From: Hydnum rufescens UP504 | Lineage: Eukaryota > Basidiomycota > Agaricomycetes > Cantharellales > Hydnaceae | Assembly (NCBI GenBank): GCA_014904985.1 | Contig: MU128913.1 | Location: 456,499-520,498, forward strand | DNA: 64,000 nt | Reading direction: 5' to 3' | Part shown: positions 58,901 to 64,000 of the stretch, one piece after another | Numbering within the stretch: position 1 is the stretch's first letter | How the letters are laid out: each line of letters begins with the position of its first letter | The notes under the pieces: model-generated | Database searches by the model: none | The model's input: only the letters and a program-made list of their open reading frames with translations | What the model was told of the DNA's origin: nothing | Program-made: the position numbers and the translations under genes

Positions 58901-59400
58901 GTGAATGATCTACCAACTTCTCAACCTCTGCATCAATGAGCTTGACAAGCTGCTGATAGTGGGCCAGGGCATTTGCAAAATGGTGGTGAAATGAATCCCC
59001 CATAGTGAAACAATAACCATGGGTCTTCAAGTACTTGGTAAGAGTTGCTGCCCAGCCTCTTTCATTGGGAGCAATGTGATGGAAAAGCTCTGAGATGAAT
59101 TCCAGCATATCAAGACTTACAGCCAATGTAGGCCAAACCAGGGTGCATGGGAAGAAACCATGTTGGACTAGCTGGACAGGGGCAGATCTGCATTCACAGA
59201 CATCCAACATGACATCCTCAATCCATTCCATATGAATGCAGGTCACCTCCAAAGTATGGTGCCTGCTGCTGCACTTGCAAATGAACCTGCCAGACTCGAC
59301 CAATGAAGAAGAATGGTGCTGCTCCCTCCGAAACTTCATGTAAGGATGAATAAGAGATGGGAGTATGGTATTGTTCCACTGATGCACCTGGGCATGTTTG
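55905..59400 (-). pseudogene. KDZ transposase with CxC cysteine cluster, split by a solo LTR
   Basis: Minus strand. The N-terminal cysteine cluster (FICKCSSRHHTLEVTC, LDVCECRSAPVQLVQHGFFPC) is the CxC domain associated with Kyakuja-Dileera-Zisupton transposases. The catalytic part reads VCIDVNFQLKRQRD (first Asp), CACGESFIAADGDR, MLCRHDIPIFL, GEKQFYVFALLDAL, LYDIGCQIDQ (second Asp) and, after a frameshift near 58085, DGEGCEQFWSEL (Glu). A stop follows within LQ-stop-LIPGL, where an Arg CGA codon is expected. The coiled-coil C-terminal part (57394-57825, 57115-57321) continues to YRLDVDQDI, is interrupted by the LTR at 56284-57130, and resumes WEDTRGDVADFPDD to a stop near 55905. Inactive. Confidence 0.85.
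56284..57130 (+). mobile_element. Solo LTR inside the KDZ pseudogene
   Basis: 847 bp beginning TGTCAGGGTGACAC and ending ATCCTGACA, so the termini TGTCAGG/CCTGACA are inverted. Flanked by the 5-bp duplication ATATA at 56279-56283 and 57131-57135. Removing the insert and one duplication restores the transposase reading DQDI-WEDT without a gap. A TATA motif (CTATAAATACT, about 56464) lies inside on the plus strand. A minus frame with a hydrophobic segment (56678-57055) lies within it and is probably fortuitous. Likely a Gypsy- or Copia-type LTR left by internal recombination. Confidence 0.85.
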
Positions 59401-59742
59401 TGACAGGCATGGCATGAGTGTTTATCATCAATGACACTGGCAGTATTGGTCGAGAGAGGGGTAACATCATACTGAACACTGAGCTATTCTTGGCTGATGG
59501 AATCCTGAAGAGCTGTGTTGATGCCATCAATGCCTAGGACAGCATTCAGAAGTACATTGCTCAAATGGTTGGGTTTGCATCTGGATGGGCTCATTTTTGA
59601 GAATTGGAGGCCTTCATCCTTGATTGATGAGCCTCAAAGGCACAAATGGTCCCAGCTTTCATGCGACCATGGGCAGATGCATGGGACTCCTTTTTTACAG
59701 TCCTTATGGCACTGCAAATCATTCTGGAAACACTACAAGGGA

Positions 59743-60410
59743 GGGTTAGCTATTGAGAAGATATTACAGCAGAACACTGAACACTTCAACTTACATTAAG
59801 AATTGACATGAGGTATCAAAATAAAAGGGCTGGTTCACCAAATTTGTTGATGAGTAGGGATTGTATGGGCACAGTATTTGAGGGAGATGGCAAGTGAGCA
59901 CTTAGAGAAACCACAGTGATTCACTCAACCAAGGGAGTAAGCAGACTTGAGGACATTGGAGAAACAGACACTGCAACAATGTGACAATGCAGCATTCAAC
60001 CAAAGATGTGCAGTTGAGGAATTTGGGGGTGGACACCACAGACTGGTCGCAGTGATTCACTCCACAAAAGAAAGGAGGTTAGCTATTGAGAAGATATTAC
60101 AGTGGAACACTGAACACTTCAACTTACATTGAGAATTGACATGAAGTATCAAAACAAAAGGGCTGGTTCACCAAATTTGTCGATGAGCAAGGATTGTATG
60201 TGTGCAGTATTTGAGGGAGATGACAAGTGAGCACTTAGAGAAACCACAGTGATTCACTTGACCAAGGGAGTGAGTGGACTTGAGGACATTGGAGAAACAG
60301 ACACTGTGACAATGCGACAATGCAGTGTTCAACCAAAGATGCATAGTTGAGGAATTTGGGAGTGGACACCACAGACTGGCCATAGTGATTCACTCTGCAA
60401 AAGAAAGTAG
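59743..60410 (+). repeat. ~333-bp tandem duplication with decayed further copies
   Basis: Two head-to-tail copies: 59743-60077 and 60078-60410, each running from gttagctattgagaagatat to a gtgattcactc end. Looser copies of the second half (tgaggacact..., aatgtgacaatgcgac) continue to about 61000. Non-coding and CpG-poor. The rest of 59401-61325 holds no gene I can support. Confidence 0.82.
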
Positions 60411-61203
60411 GACAAAGCTTGAGGACACTAGAACAATGAGCACTATCACAATGTGACAATGCGACATGTTACAAGCCAGTTACATGCTTGAAGAGTCAGG
60501 AAATGTGTACCACAGCTAGCTGCAGTGACCCACTTCACCAAGCACTGAGGATGATGATGTTTTGAAGGTGCTGAAAAATGAGTACTATTGCAATGTGATT
60601 GTACAGTGTTTTATCAGATGTCAGACTTCTGTAGCCCAGCAACTTGGGAAATCATTGAGCTCAAGGGGAGAGGGGAATAGGGTGCTAGTTTAGCTTACCT
60701 TGGTGGTGGCAAGATGTGAGACAGAACAAAGAAAAAATACAGTAACAAGAGCCAGGAAATGAGTGCCACAGCAAACTGCAGCAGCCTGCTTCACCAAGCA
60801 CCAAGGACAACAATGTCTTGAAGGTACTAAAAAATGAGTACTATCACAATGTGATGGTATGGTGTTTTATCAGACATCAGGACGATGCCTTGAAGATACT
60901 GAAAAACAAGTAGTATCACAATGTGATGGTAACATGTTTTATCAGATGACTGCCTTCTGCATGATGGAAACCATTGAGCTCAGGGAGGATGGGATCTAGT
61001 GCACTGTTCAGCTTATCTTAATGGTGGCAAGATGTGAGATAGAAGAAAAAAGGCAGCAACATCCGGCACCTCGTCTTGCCATTGAAGATGTATTTATTAT
61101 ACAAGATTATACAGACATGTACAAATATGAGTATAGTTCACCATGAAACCAATCAAGTGAACAGCATGATGATTACTATGTGTTATATGAGGGAAAGATG
61201 GTA

Positions 61204-61270
61204 GTGATGAGTGAGGAAGATGAGATGAAGATGAAGACAAAGATGAAGATGAAGATGAAGATGAAGAGGA
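61204..61270 (+). repeat. GATGAA-type microsatellite
   Basis: Purine-only tract of gatgaa/aagat units on the plus strand, starting after agtgatgagtgagg. Confidence 0.75.
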
Positions 61271-61325
61271 AACAACAAGGAGGCGAGGAGGCTATGGTGA
61301 TGATGACAACAGGAAGGGATGCAAT

Positions 61326-62231
61326 TTATCTCTTGTAATAGGGCTCCCAGAATATAGAATTGAGATAGTGTTTGCAACCATTGGAGTTGTTGCCAAACCA
61401 ATTATAGAAGATAGGTTCACTTGAAGAACCTGCTGATGAATTGATGCAAGGATGCTTGGGAGAACATTTGTTCCCTGAACACTCTGCAGCACTTGTCATT
61501 GAGGTTGTGGGAATGGTTTCGGATGGCACAGAGATTGCTGGCCAGTGAAAGAAGTGCCTTGGAAACTGGGTAGGAACAACTGTACTGGCCATCACCTTGG
61601 GATGTGGATTGGCATCCCAGTCTGCTGCAATTCTCTCAATGAGCTCCTGATCCTTCTTGGAGGGCCGAAAACCCTTCCACCACTGGGGCACAAGACCTGC
61701 TGATGAATATGTGCATTTGTCAAACATTGTAAAGCCTACCCAAGGCATTAATTGATCAGGGAAACTTTGGAACCCTATAAGAGGTTGAATCAATTGTTGA
61801 ACAATATACATATAGTGACAAACACATGTACCAGCCAACTTGAGGGCAACTTCATTGTGAAAGACCACCTTTACCAGTGTTGTACAAATACCCTTCTTGT
61901 CATGGTTCTCATGATCGCCCACAAGAGTCTTCGAAATGTGCTTACTGTCTTCATCAGGAACATGGAATGCAAGGCTCATGGTGTTATAATCTGATGCACA
62001 ATGAAGTGTGATGACACAGAGCCTGACAACACTACACCACATGATAAACTGACCTAGGCCTCTCAAAATCACAGTTTTCAGATCATCCACACCCGAAAGG
62101 ATGTCATTGACAAAGGTGTTGCTTTCAGGATGGTTGGGGATCTTCGTGATAAGAAAGTAGTCATACAAGTCCTGGGATGGGGTGACCTCAAAGAGCTTTT
62201 GTTTTGGTGCCATGAATGAGAGATGCAACAA
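61326..62231 (-). CDS. Unrecognised 301-codon ORF beside KDZ elements
   Basis: Single uninterrupted frame from MLHLSFMAPKQKLFEVTPSQ to WEPYYKR. A second in-frame Met (MAPKQKLF) could be the start. Contents: LYDYFLITKIPNHPESNTFV, VNDILSGVDDLKTVILRGLG, a central helical part with LAGTCVCHYMYIVQQLIQPL and LMPWVGFTMFDK, and a Ser/Pro-rich tail with a few cysteines. I do not recognise the family. It keeps frame for 906 nt in DNA that is otherwise decayed and CpG-depleted, so it is either recently transposed or selected. It may be an accessory protein of a KDZ element, since it lies between two KDZ copies in the same orientation. Confidence 0.45.
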   Translation of the reverse strand: MLHLSFMAPKQKLFEVTPSQDLYDYFLITKIPNHPESNTFVNDILSGVDDLKTVILRGLGQFIMWCSVVRLCVITLHCASDYNTMSLAFHVPDEDSKHISKTLVGDHENHDKKGICTTLVKVVFHNEVALKLAGTCVCHYMYIVQQLIQPLIGFQSFPDQLMPWVGFTMFDKCTYSSAGLVPQWWKGFRPSKKDQELIERIAADWDANPHPKVMASTVVPTQFPRHFFHWPAISVPSETIPTTSMTSAAECSGNKCSPKHPCINSSAGSSSEPIFYNWFGNNSNGCKHYLNSIFWEPYYKR

Positions 62232-62878
62232 TGGTGGTTAGAACCTCTAGAGAAAGTGACACTGTCCAATGTGAGTTCATTTGAGCTTGTTGTGAAGTCC
62301 AAGAGTGAGCTGAAGCTCACACTCAACCTTCAACACAAAGCCTCAATAATTTTGAGGAACCAGGAATACAGGTAGCAGAGCAAGCTCATGCACCTGTAGT
62401 CACTGTATCTTGAGGAGCCTGGAAACCTCTACACAAAACAAAAGTTTGCAGTGAAGTTCCTCAAGTCAGATTTGGTGCTGGCACTTTCAGAAAATTGTGG
62501 AACAAACAGGCTGGTCAGCCATATTTGATACCTATGATAGGTATCAAATCTCAGGCACTATTTGGTTCCTAAGTAGGTCTAATAGTGATGGGGTGCCATA
62601 GGGGTGCCAATCAATAATTCAATATTGGAGAATCATTGGAATCAGCCCCAATGGGGCTCAAATAGGGCATATGGGGCCCCATTATGGTTCAATGGGGCCC
62701 TATTATGGCCCCAAAATGAGCCTTCCTCAAGGCTTCATCTTTTTGCATCACCCAAATGGGGCCCCATTATGCAACTTGAGAACATTTTGTTGGCCAGGCA
62801 CAATAGTATATTGGGGGTATCTCCAGCATCTAAGTCTAAGGGGCTAACTAATAGTACATTTGTGACCAGTGTGCTAGG
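62232..62878. other. Non-coding region with repeated GGGGCCC motifs
   Basis: No gene supported. TGGGGCCC(C/T)(A/T)(A/T)TTATG-like palindromic motifs recur three times at about 62670-62775, within a run of gg-ggct-type short repeats from 62580. Confidence 0.5.
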
Positions 62879-64000
62879 TTAATCCTCATGTCCCAGAACC
62901 AGATCAAGGGAGGTTAGGAATGTGAGGTCCTCTGCCTCAGGTCCTTCTTCCAACTCCCCATTTTCATCATCATCAGAACTTGCTTCTTCAGCCTCTTCTT
63001 CCCCAGGTGATAAAACTTCCTCAGCCTGGGCTCTACCTTGTTGGCAGACCCATGCCCTCTGTAATGGAGGCAGTTGGTCTGGAATGTTTCCCCAGTCCAC
63101 CCACCCATCCCTACCAAGAAGTCCTGCGGTGTGATGTTTCCAGTTGTTGACCAGGTCATGCAAGTGATGTAACTCCATTAAGACAAAGAATTTGACATCT
63201 TCATCTGTCCACATCCCCAGAGTTGTTAGTTTACATTCAGTCAAGTTGGAAGGAACCCCTACCATTGCAAAAATCAAAGGTATGCTGGGTGGCAGCATAC
63301 TGCTTTGTGAACCAGCAACATAGATTGGAGAGTTCAGCTTTGCAGTGCCTAAGCTCCTCTTGGCAGTTTGCCAGCTCCTGGGCATGTCAGATGCCCTCAT
63401 GGACTTCTTTGTCTGCAAGCCAAGCAGGGACCCTCCCATCTGGAAAATTTGCCATGTCCTCATGATGAAGCACTTGCCAAATATCTTCATCCACATCCAA
63501 CTTATAAACAGATGATGAAATTTCTGGAGGGATATATGCATCCCTTGCAACATTCCCTTTTCCTCTAAGTTTCATCATCTGCTGTTGGATATCCTCATAT
63601 CACTTCAGTGTTGCTTGAATCCCAGAGACTCGACCCTTCATTGCCTTCTCCACATGCTCCTTAGTCTTGTGATCCAGCTGGCGACTTGTGTCAGCACACT
63701 CCAGCCCAGCAAGCTCAAATTTATGTGTGCGAAGCTTCATCAGGAGCTGGTCCCTCACAACCCAGACATTCAGCTGGAGGTTTATCCACTTGTTGGTCTT
63801 TAACCGCTCCAACTCCTTGTGGGACTTCTGATCCGAAAGATGAAGTTCCTGGGTCTTTCTTGAAATATTACTCTCAAGGCACTGCACACTAGCCTGTATC
63901 TCTGTAATCTTCAACTGTAGCTCATCCTCCACTGCAATTGTCACATTATCAGTTGCAAGACCTGCAAGCTTGTCCATAAGTTCCTTCAGATGCACCCAGA
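62879..64000 (-). pseudogene. Second KDZ transposase copy, C-terminal part
   Basis: Minus strand, entering from the right edge: a coiled-coil part (LQLKITEIQASVQCLESNIS, LERLKTNKWINLQLNVWVVR, EHVEKAMKGRVSGIQATL), then GNVARDAYIPPEISSSVYKL and DVDEDIWQVLHHEDMAN with FPDGRVPAWLADKEVHEGI, a region whose frame shifts, then ECKLTTLGMWTDEDVKFFVL and an acidic C-terminus EEEAEEASSDDDENGELEEG ending LGHED at 62879. It aligns block for block with the first copy but is clearly a different, diverged member. Catalytic residues lie beyond the window. Confidence 0.78.

Overview
The window is nuclear DNA of a filamentous basidiomycete. The evidence is the gene structure: short (about 37-100 nt) GT-AG introns with GTACGT/GTAAGT-type donors, small exons, a Zn2Cys6 regulator with a fungal middle homology region, KDZ (Kyakuja-Dileera-Zisupton) transposases with a cysteine cluster, a C2-NACHT-WD40 NLR-like protein and long 42-residue TPR arrays. 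This combination, and the style of the TPR, KDZ and NLR sequences, resembles Rhizoctonia/Ceratobasidium (Cantharellales). That taxon is inference from memory of families, not a database match.

Layout. 1-14 kb is gene-poor: the tail of a kinase-like gene, then a 3-kb segment present twice (2235-5230 and 6040-12305). Each copy carries a small intact three-exon gene for an IFI6/IFI27 (ISG12)-like membrane protein. The second copy is split by a 3-kb CpG-free insertion holding a 41-bp tandem repeat, a palindromic MITE with TTA target duplication, two C-rich minisatellites and a tRNA-like SINE candidate. 14-28 kb is the conserved core: a small hypothetical gene, a four-module protein on the minus strand (15.6-18.9 kb), a Zn2Cys6 transcription factor (19.8-23.0 kb), a pfkB/ketohexokinase-like kinase (24.3-26.0 kb) and a protein tyrosine phosphatase (26.1-27.6 kb). 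28-32 kb holds a TPR gene with a possible MLKL/HeLo-like N-terminal helical domain, damaged by frameshifts, and a small YCII-domain gene. 33.6-35.5 kb is a decayed NOG2-type GTPase.

35.5-44 kb is a nested transposon. A 3.3-kb hAT element (40666-44001) once had 8-bp target duplications ccacttaa on both sides. A 5.1-kb Ngaro/DIRS-type tyrosine-recombinase retroelement (35576-40665) then landed exactly at its left end. The Ngaro element shows the textbook split direct repeats A1-ORFs-B1-A2-B2. 44-45.6 kb is a decayed second copy of the 3' part of the TPR gene and its downstream DNA.

46.9-52 kb is an NLR-like gene: C2, helical region, NACHT ATPase and 14 near-identical WD40 repeats (two seven-blade propellers), with three small frameshifts. 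CpG content collapses within this gene, just before the WD40 array, and stays very low to the window end. This fits methylation-driven C-to-T decay of repeats. 52-64 kb is repeat-rich: a gag-like zinc-knuckle ORF, a KDZ pseudogene split by an 847-bp solo LTR (5-bp duplication), tandem repeats, an unexplained 301-codon ORF and a second KDZ fragment running off the end.

The ISG12-like pair, the helical-TPR gene and the NLR together suggest an accessory neighbourhood rich in candidate fungal innate-immunity or cell-death genes. That functional reading is inference only.
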